Assembly (NCBI GenBank): GCA_040754095.1
Contig: JBFMFO010000002.1
Location: 62,001-126,000 of the forward strand
DNA: 64,000 nt
Direction: 5' to 3'
Source of the DNA: QYQD01 sp040754095
GTDB lineage: Bacteria; Desulfobacterota; QYQD01
Numbering within the stretch: position 1 is the stretch's first letter; each line of letters starts with the position of its first letter. Shown here piece by piece: positions 42,456-51,417 of the stretch. Under the pieces are notes generated by a model. The model was not told the DNA's origin. It did not search any database and was given only the letters and a program-made list of their open reading frames with translations. A program made the position numbers and the translations under genes.

Positions 42456-43522
42456 TTTTTCTCAGTTTTTTCCTTTTTATCGATAAATTCTGATAGAATT
42501 CGAACGATTTTTTGGGACGCATCTCCGTCCCCGTAAGGAGACTTTTTAATAAATTTTAGGGGCGTCTTGGCCCATTCAATAACTCTTTCAATATCTTTAT
42601 CTGCCAAATGTCCCAAACCCATCTCAATCACTTCCGGTCGTTCTGTCTTTGCTCTGACGATTAACATCTTCTTATTGAAGCAGGTAGCTTCTTCTTGGAT
42701 ACCGCCGCTATCCGATATGATAAAACGAGCTTGATTTATTAACCTCAACATGTCCGGATAACCAATCGGTGGGATAACACGGATATTATCGGCTGTGAGT
42801 CTCGATCGATGCTTAGTAACGTTAGGATTTGGGTGTATAGGAAAGATCAGTTCCAGTTCCGGATTCTTGGAAGCAACTTTTTGCAATTCATCAAATAGCT
42901 GTGCCATGTGAGCATGGTTCTCTCTGCGATGTATCGTGACTAAAACCTTATTCGATTGATCCACAGTTAAGTGGAGACGATCCTTAAAATAATTAACAGC
43001 ATCAACAATGGTATTTCCTACCAGATATATGTTCCGTGCACCACTATTGACGAGATTATCGTAAGCCTGTTTGGTTGGGGCGAAATTGAGACAGGCTACT
43101 TGAGTAATTAGGGTTCTATTCAACTCCTCGGGATAGGGACTTTCCATATCGAAGGTGCGTAATCCAGCTTCTACATGGGCGACCTTGATATTATTATAAA
43201 AGGCCATTTGTGCAAGTGCCCAGGCTGTTGTAGTATCTCCCTGAACAATAACCATATCAAAATGATGATTAGAAAAAAGCCTTTCAGCGGCTTGACAGAT
43301 CTTGATAAAACTCATTCCCAAAGAGTTATGTTTGCCACTTCCGCAGAAAACATCAGCAAAACTAAAATCAGGTGATGGCACTAATTCTTTGACGTCTTCG
43401 TATAAATCGAGCTGTTGCCCGCTAAAAAGTGTTTTAAATGGTAACGCCTGCGCTTTCAGCTCATTAATTACCGGAAAAAGTTTGATTATCTCAGGTCTAG
43501 TACCAAATGCCACGAGTATCAT
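42452..43522 (-). CDS. wecB: UDP-N-acetylglucosamine 2-epimerase (non-hydrolysing)
   Basis: WecB converts UDP-GlcNAc to UDP-ManNAc for surface polysaccharides. The 356 aa contain FGTRPEIIKLFPVI, VQGDTTTAWALAQMAFY, HVEAGLRT, the TIHRRENH motif and ISDSGGIQEEA, all typical of the non-hydrolysing epimerase. No wecC dehydrogenase accompanies it, so ManNAc itself, or a derivative made elsewhere, may be the sugar used. Overlaps of 4 bp on both sides indicate a translationally coupled operon. Confidence 0.94.
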   Translation of the reverse strand: MILVAFGTRPEIIKLFPVINELKAQALPFKTLFSGQQLDLYEDVKELVPSPDFSFADVFCGSGKHNSLGMSFIKICQAAERLFSNHHFDMVIVQGDTTTAWALAQMAFYNNIKVAHVEAGLRTFDMESPYPEELNRTLITQVACLNFAPTKQAYDNLVNSGARNIYLVGNTIVDAVNYFKDRLHLTVDQSNKVLVTIHRRENHAHMAQLFDELQKVASKNPELELIFPIHPNPNVTKHRSRLTADNIRVIPPIGYPDMLRLINQARFIISDSGGIQEEATCFNKKMLIVRAKTERPEVIEMGLGHLADKDIERVIEWAKTPLKFIKKSPYGDGDASQKIVRILSEFIDKKEKTEKK

Positions 43523-44262
43523 AATAGAATAGGCTTATACCCTCGTTCGATTTCATGTCTGACGACCCGCCAAAACTCCTTTGACTTATCAGAACTACAG
43601 CTAATAGCTACCTTGTCCACACCCCGTTCCGGTTTTACTGATCCCCATAAAGACCTATCGTTTTCCGGATGAGGGGGACAGGCAACACGAATATTATGAC
43701 GCTGGAGCATGGCGCAAAAATGAATATCTTCACCGAAACTCCGGAGAAGAGGCTCTTCATCCCAGAAATATCTAGCCCATTCCCGCCGCAAAAACCAGCT
43801 ATGACCAACTACGTCCACATATTCCGGATGAGTGTTCATAGCCTCCCAGCCCATCCTGGGTTTTTCCGTCTTCAGTTCGTTACTCGATAAAAAACGGAGG
43901 CCTATCGTTCCACACATTACATTTTTGCTATCGACGTAGCTTAAACAATTTTCAAACCAACGTTCCCCCGGCATCGTATCATCATCAAAAATGCAAACGT
44001 ATTCTCCCTCCATACATGAGGCCATGGAAAACCGTGGGATAATACCAAAGTTGTAATCACAGATAATCTTTTTTATATGTTTATCATTTTTAAAACTCAC
44101 CAGTTGTTTTCTTTCCAGGAAACCTAACTTCTTAGGTGGGCTATTATACCATAGTACAACTTCGTGAGGACGGATGCTTTGATCAAGTACTCGCTCAACC
44201 TGTTCCTCTAAGAACTGTGGTCTGCACCACGCCGTTAAGATAACAGAAATTTTAGTTTTCAT
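43519..44262 (-). CDS. Family 2-like glycosyltransferase
   Basis: The 247 aa have the GT-A start ISVILTAWCRPQFLEEQVERVLDQS, a metal-binding FDDDTMPG (DxD equivalent) at about residue 92-99, and a WF-x-RRE-WARYFW stretch followed by GEDIHFCAML that resembles the acceptor-site acid of GT2 enzymes. The sugar donor is unknown. It is coupled by ATGA overlaps to wecB downstream and the methyltransferase-like gene upstream. The region is more AT-rich than the housekeeping genes around it. Confidence 0.82.
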   Translation of the reverse strand: MKTKISVILTAWCRPQFLEEQVERVLDQSIRPHEVVLWYNSPPKKLGFLERKQLVSFKNDKHIKKIICDYNFGIIPRFSMASCMEGEYVCIFDDDTMPGERWFENCLSYVDSKNVMCGTIGLRFLSSNELKTEKPRMGWEAMNTHPEYVDVVGHSWFLRREWARYFWDEEPLLRSFGEDIHFCAMLQRHNIRVACPPHPENDRSLWGSVKPERGVDKVAISCSSDKSKEFWRVVRHEIERGYKPILL

Positions 44263-44873
44263 GTGTGATGAATCCGTATTATGTCGTCTTTGACATCAAA
44301 AATTGAGTTTGAGTACTTTTCCCCCACAAACTCTCTGAGTTGAGACAAGGTGGGGTAACCATTTTGTCCGGTGAAACTCCTCGCATCATCAATTAAAATG
44401 ACATGATTCTTAATAGGATGGCTAAAAATGTATTGCAGTTCCTTCATTATTGGTGTGTCTAAATCTCCCTTACCGGTTTCTCCACCTGAATAATGTGCAT
44501 CAAGCCAAAACAGAACCGGTTCTTTAATATTGCTTAAAATTTTCGGTAAAATATATCCGCTATCGCCATAATACAGACAAATATGTCTGTGACCCGCAAA
44601 CTTTTTAACTGCTTTTTGGTACAAAGGTTCATATACTTCTATAGAGTGTATAGATGTAAAGTAATTTCTCATCGACTCAACCATATCTCCATAATACGTT
44701 CCGGTTTCTACCATAATTCTAATTCTAAACCTATCCGCATATTTTTTTACTACCCATTGTTTTACTACATGGGGAGGGGGGATAGGTCTTCCTTTAATTA
44801 TCCAAAACAATCTATCCCATACTTTATTAGGCAATATTCTTTTTATCTCTTGTTTAAAATTTCTATAACCCAC
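44259..44873 (-). CDS. Class I SAM-dependent methyltransferase-like protein
   Basis: The 204 aa contain a Rossmann methyltransferase pattern: VETGTYYGDMVESM (motif I region), IHSIEVYEPLYQKAVKKF (motif II acidic end), CLYYGDSGYILPKIL, FWLDAHYSGGETG and HVILIDDARSFTG. Proteins of this look are common in polysaccharide clusters and are thought to modify sugars, but no substrate can be named. It overlaps the GT2 gene by 4 bp and starts at the base before the GT4 stop. Confidence 0.68.
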   Translation of the reverse strand: MGYRNFKQEIKRILPNKVWDRLFWIIKGRPIPPPHVVKQWVVKKYADRFRIRIMVETGTYYGDMVESMRNYFTSIHSIEVYEPLYQKAVKKFAGHRHICLYYGDSGYILPKILSNIKEPVLFWLDAHYSGGETGKGDLDTPIMKELQYIFSHPIKNHVILIDDARSFTGQNGYPTLSQLREFVGEKYSNSIFDVKDDIIRIHHT

Positions 44874-46022
44874 TTAATACATCCTCTTTTCATATACCTT
44901 TAAAACTCTATCCACTGTCACTTCCCATGTATTATGGAGCGCTGTTTCTAAGGCTTCCTTCCCCATTTTGGTCCTGACTTCCTCATCCATCATCAAGGCA
45001 ATTCTACTGGAGATTTTATCTGCATCGTCTGTATTCTCAAGAATAAAACCATTAATCCCCTCTTTCACCAAGTCCTTTGCTCCCACGTTTCCACTGATTA
45101 TGACTGGCAAGGAAGCCGCCATGGCTTCGAGTACGGACATCCCAAAGGTGTCAAATTTCGAAGGCATGGAAAAGATATCGCTGGCCGGATAAATTTTATC
45201 GAGCAGCTCTTTCTGAACAATCCCTGCAAAAACGACTTGGTCTTTTATTCCTAAATTGCGAGCCAACCTTTTGTACTTCTCATCATCACCTTTTCCTACG
45301 ACCAGTAATTTAACCCTTTCCGAGGGGTGTCTCAACTTGAAGTTAGCTAACCCCATCATAAGCTTATCAAGGCCCTTAATATCAAAATTCATAGAAACAA
45401 ACAAAATCACCCGATCTGATAAATCTATGCCAAATTTCTTTCTTATCTCCTGGCGGCAATGCTGCCGATCAACCCCTTGAAATCTTTGGATATCAACACC
45501 GGGAGGGATGACATGGACTTTGTCTGGATTAATATCTTTATATTCTTGCAGGAATTTCTCCTTGGCCAGGTTGGATACGGCCAGAAATCTCCGGCACCTT
45601 TTGTTTGTGACCAGTTTTTTTTCGGCCCATGTCGTTGCGTAATCAAAGAGGCTCACGCGTTTTTTACGCACTTCACGGACCCAGATTCGGTGCGGGATAC
45701 CGTGCATGGTAAATATGTCGGCATTAAATATCCTGTCATGGGCGTGGACCAAGTCGAAGACCATTTTTGATATCTTGCGGTCTGCGAAATACGCGAAACT
45801 GACTGTGGTCAGGAATTTGGGGAGACCAATAACCGGAACGTGATGAAAGGTAATATGTTCTGAGTTTTTTTGCCATTTATTAGCAAAAACATGCACTTCA
45901 AATCGCCTGTCCTGAGCAATCCTTTCCGTCAATTCAGCGACAAAACCTTCCGCCCCACCTACCAAGCCGTATTTTGGAATAACAACGGCTATTTTGCGGG
46001 GATTAAGAGGATTAATTAACAT
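44874..46022 (-). CDS. Family 4 glycosyltransferase (WaaG-like)
   Basis: The 382 aa have the GT-B layout. The N-domain has VVIPKYGLVGGAEGFVAELTERI, VHAHDRIFNADIFTMHGIPHR and LAVSNLAKEKFLQEY...VHVIPPGVDIQRF. The C-domain has LLVVGKGD, VFAGIVQKELLDKIYPASDIFSMPSKFDTFGMSVLEAMAASLPVI, with the E-x7-E motif of retaining GT4 enzymes (both glutamates visible in FDTFGMSVLEAMA region). The beginning resembles WaaG/RfaG, an LPS-core glucosyltransferase, but the exact sugar cannot be told. It is the middle of the minus-strand polysaccharide operon. Confidence 0.88.
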   Translation of the reverse strand: MLINPLNPRKIAVVIPKYGLVGGAEGFVAELTERIAQDRRFEVHVFANKWQKNSEHITFHHVPVIGLPKFLTTVSFAYFADRKISKMVFDLVHAHDRIFNADIFTMHGIPHRIWVREVRKKRVSLFDYATTWAEKKLVTNKRCRRFLAVSNLAKEKFLQEYKDINPDKVHVIPPGVDIQRFQGVDRQHCRQEIRKKFGIDLSDRVILFVSMNFDIKGLDKLMMGLANFKLRHPSERVKLLVVGKGDDEKYKRLARNLGIKDQVVFAGIVQKELLDKIYPASDIFSMPSKFDTFGMSVLEAMAASLPVIISGNVGAKDLVKEGINGFILENTDDADKISSRIALMMDEEVRTKMGKEALETALHNTWEVTVDRVLKVYEKRMY

Positions 46023-46029
46023 TAGAGGG

Positions 46030-46983
46030 TTAAAGGAGTCTTCTCTTACCGACCAAATAATAATTATTTGGTGAATGCCGAAGTTGCCAATTACACCATT
46101 CTATATCAGTTCTGGTATCTATCCAGTTTCTAAAGAACTCGATGTTATTTACTTTTTCGAACTGATGTTGATAGGCGATCATAAATGTCTTAAATTGAGA
46201 TGTTAAAGAGAGAATAGACTCTCTAAGGTCCATCGGCACCTCACTAATTGACCAAGTGGCGATGAACATAGAATCCATCCCTTCAATATGTACTGGAATG
46301 ATATCCATCATCTGTTCTAAATCCGAGAGGCAAATTACGCCATTTTCGGCGTCATTGAATGATTCGACTGAGTGGACTAATATGGCTGTGGATTTAAGAT
46401 AGAACTGTTGCAATGCAGAAAAAGGGGGGAGGTCAAAAATAACATATTTCCCCCTGAATCCCAAATTGTGAAGTAATCTGCACATGCCTCCATAACCACC
46501 GCCAAATTCAAGGACAAAATCCATGTCATTAACATGCGTTTCGTTTTGTTCTTCAAATTTAGCTAAGCAGTAGGCCTGATGAATCAAGTTTCCGCTACTA
46601 ACTGGATATCTCCAATATGGTATTGGATATCCAGTTGTAGATTCCTTAATTGCTTCACGCCAACGGCTTCTCCATTCAGGATGATTCTTAAGATATTTTA
46701 ATTCTATTTTTACATATCTGGCATTCGTTACAAACATCGTCTGTACGATAACGTCCCAGCGGAGGAACTCTCTGGGGTCATCATTTATGACTAATTCTCT
46801 CAGACGGTTTATATTCTTTAACCATGCTTCTTCGCAGGGTAATAAATTTGCCATCTTCAATTGTGAAAGTCCATGAAAAGTGGCTTTAAGTTCGCTAACT
46901 AATTCTTTTTCCCTGTTGGTTGGTGGCGCAAGTGGTTTATCAAATGCGACCGATACTAATTTGGAAATGAGATTCTTCAACAT
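46030..46983 (-). CDS. Putative sugar O-methyltransferase
   Basis: This 317-residue protein carries the segment FVLEFGGGYGGMCRLLHNLGFRGKYVIFDLP near its centre, a SAM-site with GGGYGG that is characteristic of a family of putative sugar O-methyltransferases (TIGR04371-like) found in polysaccharide loci. SSGNLIHQAYCLAKFEE and the C-terminal YYLVGKRRLL also fit. Methylation of an O-antigen sugar or chain end is the likely role. It lies 7 bp from the GT4 gene and 6 bp from the ligase-like gene. Confidence 0.72.
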   Translation of the reverse strand: MLKNLISKLVSVAFDKPLAPPTNREKELVSELKATFHGLSQLKMANLLPCEEAWLKNINRLRELVINDDPREFLRWDVIVQTMFVTNARYVKIELKYLKNHPEWRSRWREAIKESTTGYPIPYWRYPVSSGNLIHQAYCLAKFEEQNETHVNDMDFVLEFGGGYGGMCRLLHNLGFRGKYVIFDLPPFSALQQFYLKSTAILVHSVESFNDAENGVICLSDLEQMMDIIPVHIEGMDSMFIATWSISEVPMDLRESILSLTSQFKTFMIAYQHQFEKVNNIEFFRNWIDTRTDIEWCNWQLRHSPNNYYLVGKRRLL

Positions 46984-46989
46984 ATATGC

Positions 46990-48270
46990 CTAGTTTTTAT
47001 TCCGTATTACTATGGTGACTCCATAATTAAGACGCCATAAAATAGTCATCATAGCGAAAATAGCGTAAAGCACAATCGCAGGTGGGCCACTGTGTATGTT
47101 TTCAAACATCCCCTGGATAAAGACGGCAACAAATGCAGCCATGAGACAAAGTCCCCAGCTTTTTATAAAATCGTCTTTTCCATATTTCATTGTCTTCCAT
47201 CCCATTCGGACAAATGCAAATATTATGTAAAGATACAATGCAAGGCCTACAAGACCGAGTCTCGCGGCCACATCAAGTAATAAGTTATGAGGAGCAGCAG
47301 TAGGCGTTTCTTGTCTATATTCGATGGGTATTCTTGCGTTATATCTATTTAAAAGATCCTTATTATCATAAGTTTGCATTCCAAAACCGATACCGGTGAT
47401 TGGGTAATCTTTAACGATTTCGATGAAGTTATAAGTTATGTTTATTCTAGGATCATTCCGTATTTTACTTACGATGCTTTGCGTGGCTAAACGATGCCTT
47501 ACAGGCAAAAATATCATAGCAACTAACAAAAACATAATAAAAATGACCACTGTTTTTTTATTTTTCAAAAATAATATAGGCAGAGAAAACACGATGGCGA
47601 GCAATGTACCTATCGTTTGTGTTAAAAGGGTGGCCAAAGACGTTACTATTAGGCAAATGGCGAGGAGAGTTTTACGATATATGCTTATCTTCTCATGGAG
47701 ATATTGTAATGATAAGATAATGGCAAATAGGGTTACAATACCAATAATGTTAATTGGAATTTCAGTGAAGTCAAGGCCAAGTCGTGTTGTTATATTATTT
47801 CCCAAGAAGAAGTAAAAATAAGTGATTGCCCAGATCGAAAAAGCCGCTGCGGATAAGATTGTGACCCACATTAACCCCACAAGCCGTTTCTTAGCATTAA
47901 AAAAATTGACCAATATATAATAGAAAGTTAAATACTTTAGTAAATGTGCATAAAAGTCATGGATGCTATTTGGGTTGTTGAGCGCAAAGAACAGGCCAAC
48001 AAAGACCCAAATGGTAAAGAGCGCAAAGGGCATACTCAATGGCATCTTGAAGGAAAAACTAACCTTTTTAAAAACTAACAGCAGAAGTACGATAAGGGCC
48101 GAAAGATAAAAACAAGCTTCCTTTATCGTGGTTGTGTGGGGAAAGGGGTTGAAGAATAAGAATATTCCCATTAATATGGGAATGCTTTGTTTAAAAAGTT
48201 CGAATATTCTATCGCCTTTTTTTACCTTTTCCATTGGTTTTAAGTCACTGACAGCTTTGTCATACAACAT
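46990..48270 (-). CDS. O-antigen ligase / polymerase family membrane protein (Wzy_C)
   Basis: The 426 aa contain about 12 hydrophobic segments separated by short loops, with a large periplasmic-type loop around residues 270-350 (YNFIEIVKDYPITGIGFGMQTY...EYRQETPTAAPHNLLLDVAARLGLVG). The PITGIGFGM and PHNLLLD motifs mark the Wzy_C superfamily, which includes WaaL ligase and Wzy polymerase. Which it is cannot be settled from sequence. It is the first gene of the minus-strand arm, and the 158-bp region between it and the GT at 48429 must hold the divergent promoters. Confidence 0.86.
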   Translation of the reverse strand: MLYDKAVSDLKPMEKVKKGDRIFELFKQSIPILMGIFLFFNPFPHTTTIKEACFYLSALIVLLLLVFKKVSFSFKMPLSMPFALFTIWVFVGLFFALNNPNSIHDFYAHLLKYLTFYYILVNFFNAKKRLVGLMWVTILSAAAFSIWAITYFYFFLGNNITTRLGLDFTEIPINIIGIVTLFAIILSLQYLHEKISIYRKTLLAICLIVTSLATLLTQTIGTLLAIVFSLPILFLKNKKTVVIFIMFLLVAMIFLPVRHRLATQSIVSKIRNDPRINITYNFIEIVKDYPITGIGFGMQTYDNKDLLNRYNARIPIEYRQETPTAAPHNLLLDVAARLGLVGLALYLYIIFAFVRMGWKTMKYGKDDFIKSWGLCLMAAFVAVFIQGMFENIHSGPPAIVLYAIFAMMTILWRLNYGVTIVIRNKN

Positions 48271-48428
48271 ACTGAATAATCTCTCTTTTCTAAAAAAGCA
48301 CTCAGCTTAGACCGTGAGAGGTTTCTTATCATATTTGATCAAAAGATGCATCATTTTTGCCTCCATGATAGGTTATGGTATATAATTTTGGGACCTATGA
48401 AACCCGACAAGATTTAATAACCAAGTGT

Positions 48429-49211
48429 ATGATAGAAAAGATTCCCCTTTCAATCGCCATAATAACCAAAAACGAGGCAGAAAACCTACCCGGATGTCTG
48501 AAAAGCATAAGCTTTGCCGGGCAGATTGTTGTGGTGGATTCCGGCAGCACCGACGACACGGTAAAAATTGCAGCAGACTTTGGGTGCGACGTATTCATCG
48601 AACCTTGGCGGGGATTCGGTCTCCAAAAGCAATTTGCCATCGATAAATGCAGAAATAAATGGATACTCGTGCTGGATGCGGATGAACGAATACCACAGGA
48701 AACCGCTCTTGCTATAAAACATATTGTTTCTAAAGATTCAGGAAGTATTGCCGGGTATAGCTTCCCCAGAAAAAACTACTTTCAGGGGCGATGGATCAGG
48801 CACTCCGGATGGTGGCCGGACCGGGTGGTCAGGCTTTTCCAGAAGGATTACGGTCAAATGTCCCAGGCAAAGGTCCACGAATCCGTAGTGGTCAATGGTC
48901 CCGTGCGGGAGGTGGATGTGCCCATAGAGCATTATACCGAAAGTCGCTTTAGTCAAATTTTACTTAAGATAGACCATTATTCCACCTTGGCCGCCCAAGA
49001 GGCATTTGACCAAGGCAGAAAAGCCTCGGTCTGGTCTGCTGTCTTCCGCGCATCTCTTACATTTTTTCAGGACTATTTTTTAAGATTCGGGGTTCTGGAT
49101 GGCGCACAGGGATTCACCCTGGCCATTACCGATTCGGTGAATAAATTCTTTAAATATGCCAAGTTGGCTGAATTAAACAGACAGGCCAAACTGAATCGGC
49201 ATAATCGCTGA
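48429..49211 (+). CDS. Family 2 glycosyltransferase, WaaE/KdtX-like
   Basis: The 260 aa (from MIEKIPLSIAIITKNE) have VVDSGSTDDTVKIA, the metal-binding LDADERI (DxD), SFPRKNYFQGRWIRHSGWWPDRVVRLF and HESVVVNG, the hallmark pattern of WaaE-like enzymes that add glucose to the heptose core of LPS. I prefer ATG 48429: the longer start at 48375 would add 18 residues with no family similarity. It opens the plus-strand arm of the polysaccharide island. A repeat element separates it from the next GT. Confidence 0.88.
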   Translation: MIEKIPLSIAIITKNEAENLPGCLKSISFAGQIVVVDSGSTDDTVKIAADFGCDVFIEPWRGFGLQKQFAIDKCRNKWILVLDADERIPQETALAIKHIVSKDSGSIAGYSFPRKNYFQGRWIRHSGWWPDRVVRLFQKDYGQMSQAKVHESVVVNGPVREVDVPIEHYTESRFSQILLKIDHYSTLAAQEAFDQGRKASVWSAVFRASLTFFQDYFLRFGVLDGAQGFTLAITDSVNKFFKYAKLAELNRQAKLNRHNR

Positions 49212-49213
49212 CT

Positions 49214-49357
49214 ATAGGTGTAGTCACTGGTCATTAGTCAAAGTCAATTTTTCACGCGAAGACGCAAAGACCGCGAAGACAACGTATTGTTATCAAAGAA
49301 AAAATTTTGCGTCCTTGGCGGTTTTGCGTGATATTTTGGATTTTTTAGAAACCGTCA
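49214..49357. repeat. GTCACTA array plus MITE-like element, copy 3
   Basis: AGTCACT-GGTCATT-AGTCAAA heptads (about 49220-49245) run into a CGCGAAGACGCAAAGACC arm, a short centre and the complementary GCGTCCTTGGCGG arm. The end, TTTTTTAGAAACCGTCA, is the inverse of a TGACGGTTTCTAAAAAA terminus like that of the 20937 element. The left terminus is missing or replaced by the heptad array. A CTCTGTG-type stretch follows to 49376. Confidence 0.65.
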
Positions 49358-49381
49358 ACTCTGTGAACTCTGTGGTAACAA

Positions 49382-50296
49382 ATGGATATTTCATTCATTA
49401 TTGTCAATTGGAACACGAAAAACCTGCTGCGAAACTGTCTGAATTCCATCCGCAAGACGGTACAAGGTATCGCTTTTGAGATCATCGTGGTTGATAATGC
49501 CTCTCATGATGGAAGCGTGGCCATGCTGCGTGAGGAGTTTCCGCAGGTTACGATTATCGAAAACAACACCAACCGTGGCTTCGGGGCGGCCAATAACCAA
49601 GCTATTAGTATCATGAAGGGCCGCTATGCATTGTTTCTGAATACAGATACAGTTTTAAAAGAACATGCCGTTTATGAACTATTTTCCTTTATGGAGGCCC
49701 ACCCGAAAGCGGCCATGGCCTGCGGACAGCTTTTGAATGCCGACGGGAGCAAGCAGAATTCAATTGCCAATTTTCCGACTCTTTTTACGCTCCTCCTTAA
49801 TACCTCTCTTCTCGAATACCTTTTCCCGAAATACTATCCAAGCAAGCGATATAATTACAAAGAGCCGATTGAAATCGACTCAGGGATTGGCGCATGTCTT
49901 ATGGTGCGGAAGCAGGCCATAGATGAAGTCGGAATGTTCGATGAGCGCTACTTTTTCTTTTTTGAAGAGACAGACTGGGCGTTACAAATGAAAACGGCAG
50001 GCTGGAAGATTTACCATGTCCCTTCAGCCTTTATTTATCATCTCCAGGGACAGAGTATCGGTCGGGATGTTCGTTCCCGGATCGAGTTTTATCGTTCCCG
50101 GTATCAATTTTTTCGAAAATGGAAGGGCCGTAGCTACTATCAATTTGTTTCTCTGGTAATCTTCGTACGTACGATCATAAATTGGTTATTAACGTCATTT
50201 TGGAATCTGGTCACGCTTTTTACTAATAAAAAATTAAGGAATAAATGGGTAGTCAATTCAAAGCTTATACTCTGGCACTTAAACGGTCGCCCCTGA
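49382..50296 (+). CDS. Family 2 glycosyltransferase, rhamnosyltransferase-like
   Basis: The 304 aa open with MDISFIIVNWNTKNLLRNCLNSI and contain EIIVVDNASHDGS, NRGFGAANNQAI, FLNTDTVL (the DxD-type metal site), DSGIGACLMVRKQAIDEVGMFDERYFFFFEETDWALQMK and a C-terminal amphipathic helix. This is the WbbL/rhamnosyltransferase layout, so transfer of a deoxyhexose to a lipid-linked or core acceptor is likely. The gene starts 25 bp after the repeat element and is followed 8 bp later by a GT9 gene. Confidence 0.88.
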   Translation: MDISFIIVNWNTKNLLRNCLNSIRKTVQGIAFEIIVVDNASHDGSVAMLREEFPQVTIIENNTNRGFGAANNQAISIMKGRYALFLNTDTVLKEHAVYELFSFMEAHPKAAMACGQLLNADGSKQNSIANFPTLFTLLLNTSLLEYLFPKYYPSKRYNYKEPIEIDSGIGACLMVRKQAIDEVGMFDERYFFFFEETDWALQMKTAGWKIYHVPSAFIYHLQGQSIGRDVRSRIEFYRSRYQFFRKWKGRSYYQFVSLVIFVRTIINWLLTSFWNLVTLFTNKKLRNKWVVNSKLILWHLNGRP

Positions 50297-50304
50297 GTGG
50301 ATAG

Positions 50305-51417
50305 ATGTTTATTAAAGGTCAACCTCTTCAAAAAAGAGATACAGAAAATATCCTCATCATACAACTGGGTGATATTGGTGATGTGGTCTGGGTTACCCCG
50401 ACCTTATGGGCCGTCAAAGAAAAATATCCGGCCGCAAACGTATCGATTCTTGTGTGGGAAGGTTTTGGAACACTTTTAGCAGAAGACCCGTCTCTCCATA
50501 AGATATTTGAGGTCAGGCGTTATAAAGGAAGCTTCTTTAAAAAAGCCATCGAGCAAATACGCTTTATAAGAGGCTTGCGTAAGGAACATTTTGACCTTGT
50601 CTTTGATCTACGGGCCGGGGATCGGGGAGCAATAATGGCCTATATTACAGGCGCCCCGATTAGGGTGTCCATGCTTTACCGCAACGTGCCCTTCTGGCGA
50701 AATATGTTATTTACCCATGTGGTTGATCCTCCCGCACCCCCGGAAAAGATTTTAGGCGCTGCAGAGCAATCCCTCCGTATTGTGAGAGAATTCGGCATCA
50801 ATACGGAAAATACCATTCCCAAATTGTGGGTTTCTGGAAATGTTAAAGAGCAGGTGCGGCAACTCCTCGATCGCCAAAACATTCTTAATCTCAATCAACG
50901 ATGGATTACACTAAATTCCTTTTCCAGGTGGCAATATAAAGAATGGGATTATGATAAATGGGTTCAGATCATGGACTGGATGTGGGACAAATATGAGCTT
51001 TCAACAGTCATTGTCGGCTCTCCTGAGGAAAGAGATAATGCATCTGAATTAGCTAAAAAATGCCGGGGAAGAGTATTTAATCTCGCCGGCCAGACCACAT
51101 TGGGTGAGTTGGCCGGAGTACTGGCCTTGAGTTTTTTACATGTGGGTGTAGATAGCGCGGCTCCTCATATAGCCGCGGCTGTGGGGACTCCTACTATAAC
51201 TATCTACGGCCCCTCAGACTGGAAGGACTGGGCGCCTCCGGGCGACGATCACCGTGTCGTCATCCCCGATGACGACTGCGCGCCCTGCCATCAGAAAGGC
51301 TGTGATTCTACGGGGTGGAGTAAGTGCCTTCAGAATCTTGAAACGGATAAGGTACAAAGAGCTATTCAAGAGATGATGGAAACACAAGCGCAGAGAAACG
51401 ATACATTTAGTGCCTGA
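50305..51417 (+). CDS. Family 9 glycosyltransferase (ADP-heptose:LPS heptosyltransferase-like)
   Basis: GT9 enzymes add heptose to the Kdo-lipid A or heptose core. The 370 aa have IIQLGDIGDVVWVTPTLWAVKEKYP at the N-terminus, DLVFDLRAGDRGAIMAYITGAPIRV, and the C-domain NLAGQTTLGELAGVLALSFLHVGVDSAAPHIAAAVGTPTITIYGPSDWKDWAP with the typical D-S-A-x-H-I-A motif. A cysteine-rich ending (CAPCHQKGCDSTGWSKC) is also seen in relatives. Specificity (Hep I, II or III) is not clear. With rfaE1 nearby, an ADP-heptose LPS core is well supported. It ends the island. Confidence 0.92.
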   Translation: MFIKGQPLQKRDTENILIIQLGDIGDVVWVTPTLWAVKEKYPAANVSILVWEGFGTLLAEDPSLHKIFEVRRYKGSFFKKAIEQIRFIRGLRKEHFDLVFDLRAGDRGAIMAYITGAPIRVSMLYRNVPFWRNMLFTHVVDPPAPPEKILGAAEQSLRIVREFGINTENTIPKLWVSGNVKEQVRQLLDRQNILNLNQRWITLNSFSRWQYKEWDYDKWVQIMDWMWDKYELSTVIVGSPEERDNASELAKKCRGRVFNLAGQTTLGELAGVLALSFLHVGVDSAAPHIAAAVGTPTITIYGPSDWKDWAPPGDDHRVVIPDDDCAPCHQKGCDSTGWSKCLQNLETDKVQRAIQEMMETQAQRNDTFSA

